DNA from: an uncultured Lachnospiraceae bacterium
GTDB taxonomy: Bacteria; Bacillota; Clostridia; Lachnospirales; Lachnospiraceae
Direction of reading: 5' to 3'
Length of the DNA stretch: 8,685 nucleotides
Assembly (NCBI GenBank): GCA_947175845.1
Contig: CAMWOK010000106.1
Location: forward strand, 1-8,685
The notes under the pieces are model-generated. The model ran no database searches, was not told the origin of the DNA, and was given only the letters and a program-made list of their open reading frames with translations. Both the position numbers and the translations under genes were made by a program. This document shows positions 1 to 6,221 of this stretch, one piece after another (within the stretch, counting starts at the first letter, position 1; each line of letters starts with the position of its first letter).

Positions 1-13
1 TATGCGTTCTTAC

Positions 14-39
14 GGACTTTGCAGCGTAGTGCAAAGTCC
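14..39. repeat. Perfect 10-bp inverted repeat (hairpin), possible interspersed element
   Basis: GGACTTTGCA (14-23) and TGCAAAGTCC (30-39) are perfect reverse complements around a 6-base loop (24-29). Neither strand has a T-run after the stem, so it is not a canonical intrinsic terminator, although it lies about 100 bp beyond the stop of the Nudix gene at 141. The motif TGTTACGGGT (50-59) follows shortly after and occurs again on the minus strand at 5676-5685. By inference this may be part of an interspersed extragenic element; the window alone cannot prove it. Confidence 0.6.
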
Positions 40-140
40 TGGGCTGAACTGTTACGGGTAAATTTCACAGCTCTTTTGGACGGTGGGGGCAGATGACAAA
101 ATATTCCGATCATGGAGTTGTTTGAACTTCTGCAGGCAAT

Positions 141-632
141 TTATTCCATACCTTTTTGAGTGACAAACTTCCTCATTCTGTCAGACACAAACTCGCGGCT
201 GTGCAGCCGCATCAGCGCATCTTCGTCCACCCACCGAAAATCCATAGTCTCTCCTTCCTGAAGGACAATGGAATCCTTGTCGCAGTCAGTCACACACAAA
301 TACTCCACATAGAGCGCATGATGCCTGTCATGCACAACCCGCCCTATCTCCTCTAGACTTTCAGCGGCCAGCCCAGTCTCCTCTCTCAGCTCCCGCATCG
401 CGCAGTCGTAAGGCGTTTCCCCTTGCAGCGCAGAGCCGCCAGCTGTCAGTTCCCACATTCCGCCATGATGTTTTTGGACATCTCTCTGCATCAGCAGGTA
501 GCTTCCATCTGTATGTTTTACGGCAATGTCACAGGCTAAATGATAGATCCCATCGGGAATCAATTCATCTCTCACCAGCGTCATGTCCTCTATCTTTTCA
601 AATGTACTGTTGTAAGCATCCCAAAGCTCCAT
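141..632 (-). CDS. Nudix hydrolase, IDI/YfcD-like type (163 aa)
   Basis: Nudix-fold hydrolase, expected to cleave a nucleoside diphosphate linked to another moiety with Mg2+ or Mn2+ in the cytoplasm. The Nudix box is complete and exact: G66-x5-E72-x7-R80-E81-L82-x-E84-E85-x-G87-L88. The N-terminal part (a WD motif near residue 4, then a GIYHLACDIAV strand and a GGMWELTAGGSAL turn) resembles the isopentenyl-diphosphate isomerase-like/YfcD-like branch of the superfamily rather than MutT. The length is normal for a single-domain Nudix protein. The start is supported by GGAGG nine bases upstream. It lies 59 bp downstream of the P-loop kinase on the same strand and may be co-transcribed with it. 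The substrate cannot be predicted: isomerase activity is not implied, because many proteins of this branch are uncharacterised hydrolases. Confidence 0.92.
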   Translation of the reverse strand: MELWDAYNSTFEKIEDMTLVRDELIPDGIYHLACDIAVKHTDGSYLLMQRDVQKHHGGMWELTAGGSALQGETPYDCAMRELREETGLAAESLEEIGRVVHDRHHALYVEYLCVTDCDKDSIVLQEGETMDFRWVDEDALMRLHSREFVSDRMRKFVTQKGME

Positions 633-691
633 CCTAAACTCCCTCCGTAATTCCGATTGATAGCATTGATTAATAGTTTTATCTGTTACAC

Positions 692-1177
692 TTAATCCTG
701 CAGCAGAATTATTTCTCCCTCTCCCTGCGGTTCCTCAAAGTCATTGTAATGATGCGTTAATATCTCGTCAGTTATTGTAAATGGAGAATTGGCATTTATA
801 AGCGTATTTCTTTTTTTCAGTCTTCTTTGCAGCGTTTCTTTACTGGCTTTCATATATACAAGTTCTGGCGTACCTCCTGCTTTTTCAATGACAGCCCTGT
901 AAAAGTCCCGATTTTCTCTGCTCCAAAAGCTGAAATCAATCACTACATTTTGTCCGTCTTTAATCAGGCGGATTAATCTCTCACGAAGCATCGCTTCTGT
1001 TTTCTCTGATAACTCCTCGTAACGGCTATCCGGGTAATCAATGCCTTTCCTTCCGTAAGTTTTCCATAGTTCTTCATCGATCGAAAGTCGGACATACCCA
1101 TTTTTTTCTTTCTGCTTTGCGTAAGTTGTCTTGCCGGAACCACATACTCCGCACATCATGATAACAGTACTCATCAT
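692..1177 (-). CDS. P-loop kinase-like ATP-binding protein (AAA_33/zeta-like, 161 aa)
   Basis: Small cytoplasmic P-loop NTPase of the nucleotide- or small-molecule-kinase type. The Walker A motif is G10-V-C-G-S-G-K16-T17 at the very N-terminus. D34 in RLSIDEE and D81 in VVIDFSFWSRENR are likely metal- or substrate-binding acids. The basic stretch around residues 117-123 (QRRLKKR) fits the lid that contacts ATP phosphates. The overall pattern matches the AAA_33 group, which includes zeta-toxin-like and antibiotic-phosphotransferase-like kinases; the substrate is unknown and no antitoxin-like partner is adjacent. AGGAGG lies five bases before the first of two tandem ATGs, so the first is preferred. 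The gene is visibly richer in A and T than its GC-rich neighbours above 1241, which could reflect separate acquisition. It sits between the XRE gene (63 bp) and the Nudix gene (59 bp), all on one strand. Confidence 0.85.
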   Translation of the reverse strand: MMSTVIMMCGVCGSGKTTYAKQKEKNGYVRLSIDEELWKTYGRKGIDYPDSRYEELSEKTEAMLRERLIRLIKDGQNVVIDFSFWSRENRDFYRAVIEKAGGTPELVYMKASKETLQRRLKKRNTLINANSPFTITDEILTHHYNDFEEPQGEGEIILLQD

Positions 1178-1240
1178 GGATTCCTCCTGTCTTTATATAG
1201 ATTTTACCCGGACTATGACTATCCTCATGAACGCCAGATA

Positions 1241-1447
1241 CTACGAATCCGGAAAAATAAAGAGTTCCTCAATCGGCGCGCCGACCGCGCGCGATATGTC
1301 GACCGCCAGCTTGAGCGACGGATTGTACTGCGACTTTTCGAGGCGCATGATGGTCTCCCGGCGCACCCCGACCTGCTGCGCCAGCTCCTCCTGTGTCAAT
1401 TCCTTCCACTGTCTGTATTTTTTTAACCTGCATTCAAAATCCGGCAC
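1241..1447 (-). CDS. XRE/Cro-CI-type helix-turn-helix regulator (68 aa)
   Basis: Compact DNA-binding protein that is almost only an HTH_3 domain (about residues 7-64). The helix-turn-helix runs from LTQEELAQQVGV (17-28) into the recognition helix RRETIMRLEK (29-38). The tail AVGAPIEELFIF is typical of the short YozG-like XRE repressors of Firmicutes. The start must be GTG at 1447: the in-frame codon two positions upstream is the TAG of the membrane gene, and the next in-frame ATG (residue 34) would cut the HTH. A weak GGGGA lies seven bases before GTG. It is the second gene of an operon with the membrane protein, with three bases between stop and start. It probably represses its own operon through the palindrome at 2140-2172 (inference); the membrane partner may control or be controlled by it. 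Confidence 0.9.
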   Translation of the reverse strand: MPDFECRLKKYRQWKELTQEELAQQVGVRRETIMRLEKSQYNPSLKLAVDISRAVGAPIEELFIFPDS

Positions 1448-1450
1448 GCC

Positions 1451-2116
1451 CTATTCCCCGCTTTCGTCAGACTGTTCCCCGTGGTCATACTGGTACAGCA
1501 GATATTCCCCGAGAAAGATATCAAGCGCCATGGAACAGGCGACCGCAATCACGAGTACCATCAGCACTACATCCGGATTTTTAAGGAGCCTTCCCTCCGC
1601 CAAGGCCAGCAGAAACAGAGTCGCAAAAATGACGTCCAGCGCAGCCCTGTGCGCCTTCATCAATGCCCTGCACTTGTTTGCCTCATATCGTTCGTCCATC
1701 AACATGTGCGACATCTTTCCCTCATAGAAAAATCCAAAAAATCCGAAAAACATAAAGAACATAAACGGAGTAACACGCCCATCCGTCCGATACGTCCAGA
1801 ACCCCATAAATCCCAAAAGGCCTGCAAACCCCAGCAGTCCGCACTTCGGGTTGATTCTCCTGGTGAAATGCGCCGCAGCATCCGCCGCGTCCCTGCGCAT
1901 CTTTTTTATCCACAGAAAAATCAGATAAAATGCGTATAATACCATAAACCCGGTTGCAATATGCATCGGCAAATCCCTGACCGTAAACTCGTATGGCTCC
2001 TCCATCGGAACAACAAGCCGCGAATCATTGTATGTGACCGCGTACCAGCACGCCCCGATCAGCAGCAACAAACAGGCAACTCCAAACCCTGCAATACGTT
2101 TTACTTGTTTATTCAT
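1451..2116 (-). CDS. Six-helix membrane protein, DUF3796-like, partner of XRE regulator (221 aa)
   Basis: Integral membrane protein of unknown function. Hydrophobic segments lie at about residues 8-28, 52-70, 92-108, 117-131, 158-174 and 182-201, with a basic loop KKMRR (71-75) and an acidic C-terminus. The centre carries a Gly/Leu/Phe repeat (CGLLGFAGLLGFMGF, 92-106) and a very Phe-rich tract (118-130, nine Phe in 13). This style, together with an adjacent small XRE gene, recalls the DUF3796 membrane proteins of Clostridia; that match is from memory and is tentative. GAGGAGG lies seven bases before ATG, and a good promoter lies upstream. The gene ends in TAG, and the XRE frame continues in the same register after one further codon. 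It could be a sensor or a target of the repressor; no enzyme or transporter motif is visible. Confidence 0.8.
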   Translation of the reverse strand: MNKQVKRIAGFGVACLLLLIGACWYAVTYNDSRLVVPMEEPYEFTVRDLPMHIATGFMVLYAFYLIFLWIKKMRRDAADAAAHFTRRINPKCGLLGFAGLLGFMGFWTYRTDGRVTPFMFFMFFGFFGFFYEGKMSHMLMDERYEANKCRALMKAHRAALDVIFATLFLLALAEGRLLKNPDVVLMVLVIAVACSMALDIFLGEYLLYQYDHGEQSDESGE

Positions 2117-2139
2117 CGTACCGCCTCCTCATTTTTAGC

Positions 2140-2172
2140 GATATATTTGTATCTTTATGAGATAAATATATC
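2140..2172. promoter_or_regulatory. Palindromic candidate operator for the XRE regulator
   Basis: GATATATTT (2140-2148) and AAATATATC (2164-2172) form a perfect 9-bp inverted repeat. The dyad is centred on 2156, and four more inner positions pair (2150/2162, 2152/2160, 2153/2159, 2154/2158). One arm covers the -10 box of the membrane/XRE promoter and the other lies just past the expected transcription start. Binding here would block RNA polymerase, as in typical XRE autorepression. The link to the XRE protein is inference from position and symmetry. Confidence 0.6.
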
Positions 2173-2193
2173 ACGTTTATAGTTCTAAGTCAA
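2165..2193 (-). promoter_or_regulatory. Sigma-A promoter of the membrane protein/XRE operon
   Basis: Read on the minus strand, -35 TTGACT (2188-2193) and -10 TATATT (2165-2170) are separated by exactly 17 bp. Transcription would start near 2158 and give a leader of about 40 bases that contains the GAGGAGG ribosome site. The -10 lies inside the palindrome at 2140-2172. Confidence 0.75.
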
Positions 2194-2201
2194 GGGCAAT
2201 C

Positions 2202-2315
2202 TTAAGACCGACCATGTTCGTCCTCATTGCGGTAACGCTCGATCATACGCAGATGTTCTTTTACCCTGCGTTGGTCAATCGACAGATTCTGATTGCCAAC
2301 ACAGCCGCAAAGCAT
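2202..2315 (-). pseudogene. Possible 3' remnant of a displaced gene (37 codons, unidentified)
   Basis: A minus-strand frame ending in TAA (2202-2204) reads IDQRRVKEHLRMIERYRNED and then EHGRS, a charged, amphipathic sequence that looks coding. An ATG is available at 2315, but it has no ribosome site, is preceded by an A/T-run, and overlaps the -10 of the divergent promoter at 2316-2321. The frame remains open further upstream, with residues that look random. It could be the leftover C-terminus of a gene lost at this locus, or chance. I recognise no family. Confidence 0.25.
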
Positions 2316-2321
2316 TATAAT
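2293..2321 (+). promoter_or_regulatory. Sigma-A promoter of the 2399-3845 operon
   Basis: -35 TTGCCA (2293-2298) and a consensus -10 TATAAT (2316-2321) are separated by 17 bp. Transcription should start near 2328, about 70 bases before the first gene, which has its own AAGGAGG (2387-2393). No operator-like dyad is evident here. It is divergent from the membrane/XRE promoter, with about 100 bp between the two -35 boxes. Confidence 0.75.
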
Positions 2322-2398
2322 ATTAAAAAAGTGCTCCCCCTGAAAGCAGCACAGACTCAGACGCAAAGAGCCTATATTTCTATCACAAGGAGGATTCT

Positions 2399-2839
2399 AT
2401 GGAAAAATTACCACCAATCGAAAAAATATACGAGGCATACTCCGCTCTGGCGGACAACCGAATCAAGATGGGCGCAGATTCCGCGGAGGTCGTGTCGTCT
2501 GACGGCGCAAAGACCTACAAAATTACATGGAAGGACAACACCTACTCCTCGACGGACAACGGCACCTACTGGCAGGGCTACCCGGGCTATCCCGTTATCG
2601 GCGTGCTGATCCTGCAGTCTAAACTGACCGTGGACAGCGCGGTCTTTGCGCATTTTTCCGGCGTGAACTGGAACAGCCTGAACCAAAAACACAAGCGGGA
2701 TTACCGCGCGGCGCTGCTGGAAGCCTTTGCACAGAAGGCGCTTTCAAAGGAAAAAACAGACGCCATTGAGGCCATGACACAGCAGGTCTTTGACCAGCTC
2801 AAAACTCTGGACATCAAGATTGTCCGCAAGTTAAAATGA
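2399..2839 (+). CDS. Conserved-looking protein of unknown function (146 aa)
   Basis: Soluble protein with no signal peptide or membrane segment. An N-terminal helix (residues 1-20) is followed by a short beta-rich, aromatic section (about 28-62, with a TYKITWKDNTYSSTDNGTYW strand pair and the loop GYPGYPVIGVLIL). A long charged helical C-terminus (about 90-146) ends in KIVRKLK. I do not recognise a named family and see no catalytic motif. The start is fixed by AAGGAGG five bases upstream. It is the first gene of an operon: the next gene begins ten bases after its stop, and its ribosome site overlaps this stop. Tight coupling to the zinc-knuckle protein suggests that the two act together (inference). 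Confidence 0.8.
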   Translation: MEKLPPIEKIYEAYSALADNRIKMGADSAEVVSSDGAKTYKITWKDNTYSSTDNGTYWQGYPGYPVIGVLILQSKLTVDSAVFAHFSGVNWNSLNQKHKRDYRAALLEAFAQKALSKEKTDAIEAMTQQVFDQLKTLDIKIVRKLK

Positions 2840-2849
2840 GGAGCACGCA

Positions 2850-3845
2850 ATGCAGGAAAAACTTACAGAAGACACCATCACACAGGAGATAAACGACGCG
2901 ATAGCCGCTCTGCGGGACGAAAAAGATTCGGATCCCTGCGAGGATTTAATCCGCATCCGCGGCGTGCAGAGCCCGGCTTTTGCCAGCGCGGCATTCGCGC
3001 TTGACATCTTCTACCCCTACATCCTCTATCAGGATGCATCCCCCAAATTGAGGGACCAGATCATAGACCTGCTGGAAAACGCAGAAGCCAAGGAGCGGGA
3101 GAATATCCGGTACTATCACCTTCTGCAGGCGCTTGCCATGATCGGCGATGACACCGCCGTGAAAGCCATCCGAAACTGGCAGGAACATCCCCGCCCCTGG
3201 TGCGAAGAATTAAGCGGCGGACCACTTGCGCATGTAGAAGGCGCTGGCTGGTGCGTCGAGGCTGACAGAACCGGCGACGTTTCAAAAAGACAGCTTTTTT
3301 TCAATGCGTGCTATGCGCTGGAGAAATCAGAAACCGCAGCGCCGGGCGAGAGTGTATTTGGCGGAACCTGCGACGAAATCTGTCCGGCGTGCGGCTGCAG
3401 CTACATCAATGTGGTGCTTGACGGGCGTGACGAACGGCTGTCTTTTCTGGAACTCCACGGAAAAATCAGGATAAAATACTGCGAGAGCTGCGTCCCGTGG
3501 GCACAGGGCATGTTCTGCCGCTATGAGGAGGACAAAGAGAGTACTGTCATCCTTCAGGACGGCGAGGCGGGGCCGTTCTTCGACGATGCGGACTTAAACA
3601 GCCGGCCGCCCTTTGTGCTCTCCAAAAAGATGGTTCCCACAAGCTACTGCGATGAATTTGATCGGTGTGCAGTCGGCGGAAGACCGGCGTTTCTCTACGG
3701 TGCAGGATATCTCAACTGCCCGGAGTGCGGCAGAGTGATGATGCATCTTGCACAGCTTGGAAGCACCTGGACGGACTGCGGCACACACTATATCCAGATC
3801 TGCCGCGACTGCAAAATAGCGGGCGTGACGTATCAGCAGACATAG
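2850..3845 (+). CDS. Helical-repeat protein with two CxxC/CxxC zinc knuckles (331 aa)
   Basis: Cytoplasmic protein of unknown function. Residues 1-160 are predominantly helical and resemble HEAT-like repeats (for example ASPKLRDQIIDLLENAEA and YYHLLQALAMIGDDTAVKAIRNW). The rest holds two candidate zinc sites: C178-x2-C181 (CPACG) with C211-x2-C214, and C290-x2-C293 (CPECG) with C318-x2-C321. Both have the CPxCG shape of a zinc ribbon or rubredoxin knuckle, 28-31 residues apart. Extra cysteines at 174, 183 and 310 flank them. Zinc binding is inferred from spacing. GAGGAG lies shortly before ATG and overlaps the upstream stop, so translation is probably coupled. The gene ends with TAG 13 bp from the stop of the convergent gene, leaving no room for a separate terminator. 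It may be a scaffold or adaptor rather than an enzyme. Confidence 0.8.
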   Translation: MQEKLTEDTITQEINDAIAALRDEKDSDPCEDLIRIRGVQSPAFASAAFALDIFYPYILYQDASPKLRDQIIDLLENAEAKERENIRYYHLLQALAMIGDDTAVKAIRNWQEHPRPWCEELSGGPLAHVEGAGWCVEADRTGDVSKRQLFFNACYALEKSETAAPGESVFGGTCDEICPACGCSYINVVLDGRDERLSFLELHGKIRIKYCESCVPWAQGMFCRYEEDKESTVILQDGEAGPFFDDADLNSRPPFVLSKKMVPTSYCDEFDRCAVGGRPAFLYGAGYLNCPECGRVMMHLAQLGSTWTDCGTHYIQICRDCKIAGVTYQQT

Positions 3846-3858
3846 TGCACTGCTCCTC

Positions 3859-5598
3859 TCAGCCCTTTATGCCAAAATACCGCTTCATCGCCCCTTGAAA
3901 CGAACTGTGGCGCGGAAACTTTTTCTTGTACTGTGCGTACATCTCCTGCATGGCATCCTGCATTCCCATGTCCTGCTTTATCTCGGCAGTCATTGCCAGC
4001 AGAATCGCAACATCCTCGTAATGTCCTCTGTGCTGGCCGCCCACGATGGCGTCCGCCCTGCTGCACACGATCTTCTCCGCCCACGCCAGATAGCGTCTGC
4101 GCTCCGCCGCGTCCATCTGAAAGTGCTGCTTCCAGCGCCTGAAATAGTTCCAGAATACGCTGGTCTTCTCGATGCAGCTCTCCTCCTCAATCGCGCTCTC
4201 AAATGCCATGACGCAGCTCCGATCGGAGTCTTTCTCAAAGCCGACGTTCTGCGCGACTGCCGCCGCAGCCATCGAGGGGCGCGGTTTCTCGTACAGATAC
4301 AGCAAAAACAACCGGATTCCCTGGCGGATGAAGCTTGAACTCCAGCCCAGCGAACCCTGCGGATCCTTCGACGCGTGCCTTGCCGTCTCAAAATCCCCGG
4401 TGTAAAAGCACAGCTCGTGATATCCGAAATCTCCCACAAAATTCGGACAAAGCTCCCTGTTTCTGCCAAGCTCCGCCCGATTCGTCCTTATGCCGGAGCG
4501 CAGGATCTCCCTTCCGCGCATCCCATACTGCACTGCCATCTCTTTTGTCCCAAACAGGCGCAGGTAATTTCGCACCGTCGAATCCGACGCGAAACACTCC
4601 CAGCAAAACTGCATCATCTGCTGCGTGTGCATCTGGCAGGATGCTGCATACGCAGCCCACAGCGCAATTTCCGCTCTGATTTTCAGACTTTTTTCAAGCT
4701 GATCTAACGCCCGCGCGCCGATTTTCTCGATCTGGTCATAGTCGTGGTCCTTATCGTACACTTTGATTGCGGCAAGATACAAAGACGGGTGCGTTGTGCT
4801 GGTCTCGTCCGCAATCTTTACCAGTTCCTCCACCCCTTCATTGAACAGAACAGCCTCCTGCAGAAGCCGCGCCTCCACGTCGCCGCTCTTCGTCTTTAAC
4901 AGCGCCGTCCAGTCTGCCCAGAACCGATCCGTGTCCGGAAGATTTTCGCGCCCCACCTGAAACATGTCCTCGATATGCAGCTCTTGGAATTCGCGGTTGG
5001 AAAAATACAGGTACAAATCCTGCGCCCGCTTGTCGGCGTCGAGCGCCTGATAGTCCGCGTACAGCGTCAGCAGCGCCAGCTGCCTGATATCCGTCTTGAC
5101 AATCTTATCCTTCACCAGCGTCTCAAGGCTGGCGGGATCTGTCTCGTCCACATATTCGTTATGGGCCATGACCTCCATCTGCCAAAGCCACTCGTAGATA
5201 AACTGTGCCTCCGCATAGCGGCAGTCATCCACGCAGTCCTTCGCGAGCTGGATCGCATACATCAGTTTGTCCCCCACTCCCTGGTTGTCGTGATACTCGA
5301 CGATCCAGTCCCTGTTCCAGTAATTGTCGGAATAATCCTCGTACTCCTCCGTGTCCAGATACAACTCGCCCTCGTCAATCTGCTCCATCCAGATTTTGAG
5401 CTGCTCCATCTTCTCGTCCACAAGCTCCTGCGACATGCGCACCGTCCGTTGCCGCACGCCGACCTGGGATTTGCCCGCTGCGCACTCTGCTATCAGCCGT
5501 TCCAGCTGCTGTCGCTGGTCCTCTGTCAAAAACGCTGTCATGTCCAGAATGATCTTCTGCAGGCTCTCCCTGCCAAGCTCCTGTATCCTGCCTTTCAT
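3859..5598 (-). CDS. Large helical-repeat (TPR-like) protein of unknown function (579 aa)
   Basis: Soluble, almost wholly alpha-helical protein, rich in Trp, Tyr and acidic residues, without signal peptide or membrane segments. Helical pairs in the style of TPR repeats run through about residues 90-560 (for example AEAQFIYEWLWQMEVMAHNE and DIRQLALLTLYADYQALD). The C-terminal helices HYEDVAILLAMTAEIKQD and YKKKFPRHSSFQGAMKRYF resemble the helical tails of SWIM-zinc-finger-associated and DUF6880-like proteins; this is a weak, from-memory resemblance, and no CxCx(n)CxH SWIM motif is present. An in-frame ATG exists 33 codons upstream (5697), but the start chosen here has a good AGGAGG nine bases before it and the extra residues look non-coding. 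It is transcribed convergently with the zinc-knuckle gene. A protein-protein interaction role is plausible. Confidence 0.8.
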   Translation of the reverse strand: MKGRIQELGRESLQKIILDMTAFLTEDQRQQLERLIAECAAGKSQVGVRQRTVRMSQELVDEKMEQLKIWMEQIDEGELYLDTEEYEDYSDNYWNRDWIVEYHDNQGVGDKLMYAIQLAKDCVDDCRYAEAQFIYEWLWQMEVMAHNEYVDETDPASLETLVKDKIVKTDIRQLALLTLYADYQALDADKRAQDLYLYFSNREFQELHIEDMFQVGRENLPDTDRFWADWTALLKTKSGDVEARLLQEAVLFNEGVEELVKIADETSTTHPSLYLAAIKVYDKDHDYDQIEKIGARALDQLEKSLKIRAEIALWAAYAASCQMHTQQMMQFCWECFASDSTVRNYLRLFGTKEMAVQYGMRGREILRSGIRTNRAELGRNRELCPNFVGDFGYHELCFYTGDFETARHASKDPQGSLGWSSSFIRQGIRLFLLYLYEKPRPSMAAAAVAQNVGFEKDSDRSCVMAFESAIEEESCIEKTSVFWNYFRRWKQHFQMDAAERRRYLAWAEKIVCSRADAIVGGQHRGHYEDVAILLAMTAEIKQDMGMQDAMQEMYAQYKKKFPRHSSFQGAMKRYFGIKG

Positions 5599-5675
5599 CT
5601 GTCTGCTCCTCCTCTCCGAGGAACTGTGCAAAATGTCCTGTCCATTCCGATGTATCTGTCTTTTCACAATTCCTG

Positions 5676-5685
5676 ACCCGTAACA
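5676..5685 (-). repeat. Second copy of the TGTTACGGGT motif
   Basis: Minus-strand TGTTACGGGT, identical to 50-59 on the plus strand. It lies in the untranslated region before the 579-aa gene, next to AATTGTGAAAAG; the first copy is near AATTTCACAG. Such short sharing could be chance or the core of a longer dispersed element. The rest of 5599-5769 shows a possible -10 (TACAAT, minus strand, around 5720) without a convincing -35. Confidence 0.35.
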
Positions 5686-5769
5686 CAATTTCTGCACTTT
5701 CCTTCAAATCCAGTGCAATCCTGTTATTGTACAATACTTTTATCATACAGTTCTGTTATATGGAAGGAA

Positions 5770-5800
5770 AGGAACAACCGCCCACAGGATGGTTGTTCCT
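5770..5800 (-). terminator. Hairpin terminator after the GH27/HPr-like unit
   Basis: AGGAACAACC (5770-5779) and GGTTGTTCCT (5791-5800) form a perfect 10-bp stem with an 11-base loop. Read on the minus strand, the stem lies about 65 bp past the stop of the HPr-like gene and is followed by a pyrimidine-rich, moderately T-rich tail (TTCCTTCC). That makes it a plausible but not ideal intrinsic terminator. The plus-strand side has no T-run. Confidence 0.6.
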
Positions 5801-5866
5801 CCCAATATCAAATATAACACACTTTTGCGGCACGGACAAGACGGGAACACATTATGGATCGGGCTG

Positions 5867-6115
5867 TCACACTGCCTGCCCGAACTGCGTGCAGATAAAC
5901 CTGCCCACCGCAGCCAGCAGGTCGTCGGCGGCATCGGCCTGAATCTCCATCTTCATGACCCGGTTAAAACCCAGCGCCAGCATACCGAGCACGGACTTTG
6001 CATTCATGGTCTCCCCGCCCAGCGACACCTCCACCGTATAGGGGTACTGCTCGACGGCACGCACAAACTCCATCACATCTTTCTGGTTTCGCATAATCAC
6101 ATTTCTGGTTATCAT
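5867..6115 (-). CDS. HPr/Crh-like protein lacking the active-site histidine (82 aa)
   Basis: HPr-fold protein of normal HPr length. Residues 39-50 (AKSVLGMLALGF) match the HPr region around regulatory Ser46, so S41 is the likely HPr-kinase site. The segment EFVRAVEQYPYTVEV (16-30) aligns without gaps to helix 1 and strand 2 of HPr. At the position of catalytic His15 there is N10 (MRNQKDVMEF), so phosphotransfer from enzyme I is not expected. This parallels Bacillus Crh, which has Gln at that position and acts only in CcpA-dependent regulation. Start choice: GGAGGAGG lies ten bases before ATG at 6115; an ATG six bases further upstream opens only a three-codon frame. The gene follows the GH27 gene by 106 bp on the same strand and is probably co-transcribed. 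The regulatory function is inferred. Confidence 0.85.
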   Translation of the reverse strand: MITRNVIMRNQKDVMEFVRAVEQYPYTVEVSLGGETMNAKSVLGMLALGFNRVMKMEIQADAADDLLAAVGRFICTQFGQAV

Positions 6116-6221
6116 TTTTTCATATCCTCCTCCTGCTTTGCCGATCCTCCAATTCGCCCATTTGGGGCTGATTGAAGTCCCCGCAAAGACCACTCCATAT
6201 TGAACGGCGCTGCCGGATTTC

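Noticed and set aside
692..1447. XRE regulator plus zeta-like kinase as a toxin-antitoxin pair
   Set aside because: The order and 63-bp gap are unlike known zeta/epsilon modules, the XRE protein is clearly paired with the membrane gene, and the kinase has only general P-loop features.
2214..2609. Plus-strand 131-codon frame overlapping the start of the 146-aa gene
   Set aside because: Its second half is a Thr/Arg/Pro-rich shadow of the 146-aa frame, which has the AAGGAGG site; its start lies upstream of the promoter.
4975..5676. Plus-strand 233-codon open frame antisense to the 579-aa gene
   Set aside because: Leu/His-rich composition typical of the antisense frame of a GC-rich gene, with no ribosome site. 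The minus-strand frame is longer and has a proper start.
5599..5697. 33-residue upstream extension of the 579-aa protein
   Set aside because: The ATG at 5697 lacks a Shine-Dalgarno and the extension looks non-coding; the internal ATG at 5598 has AGGAGG at good distance.
5599..5746. Minus-strand frame starting with ATG at 5746 (MIKVLYNNRIALDLKES...) running into the start of the 579-aa gene
   Set aside because: It has no ribosome site, its downstream half is only a shadow of the 579-aa gene, and its upstream half overlaps a repeat-like motif. I treat it as untranslated leader. A frameshifted N-terminal extension is possible but unsupported.
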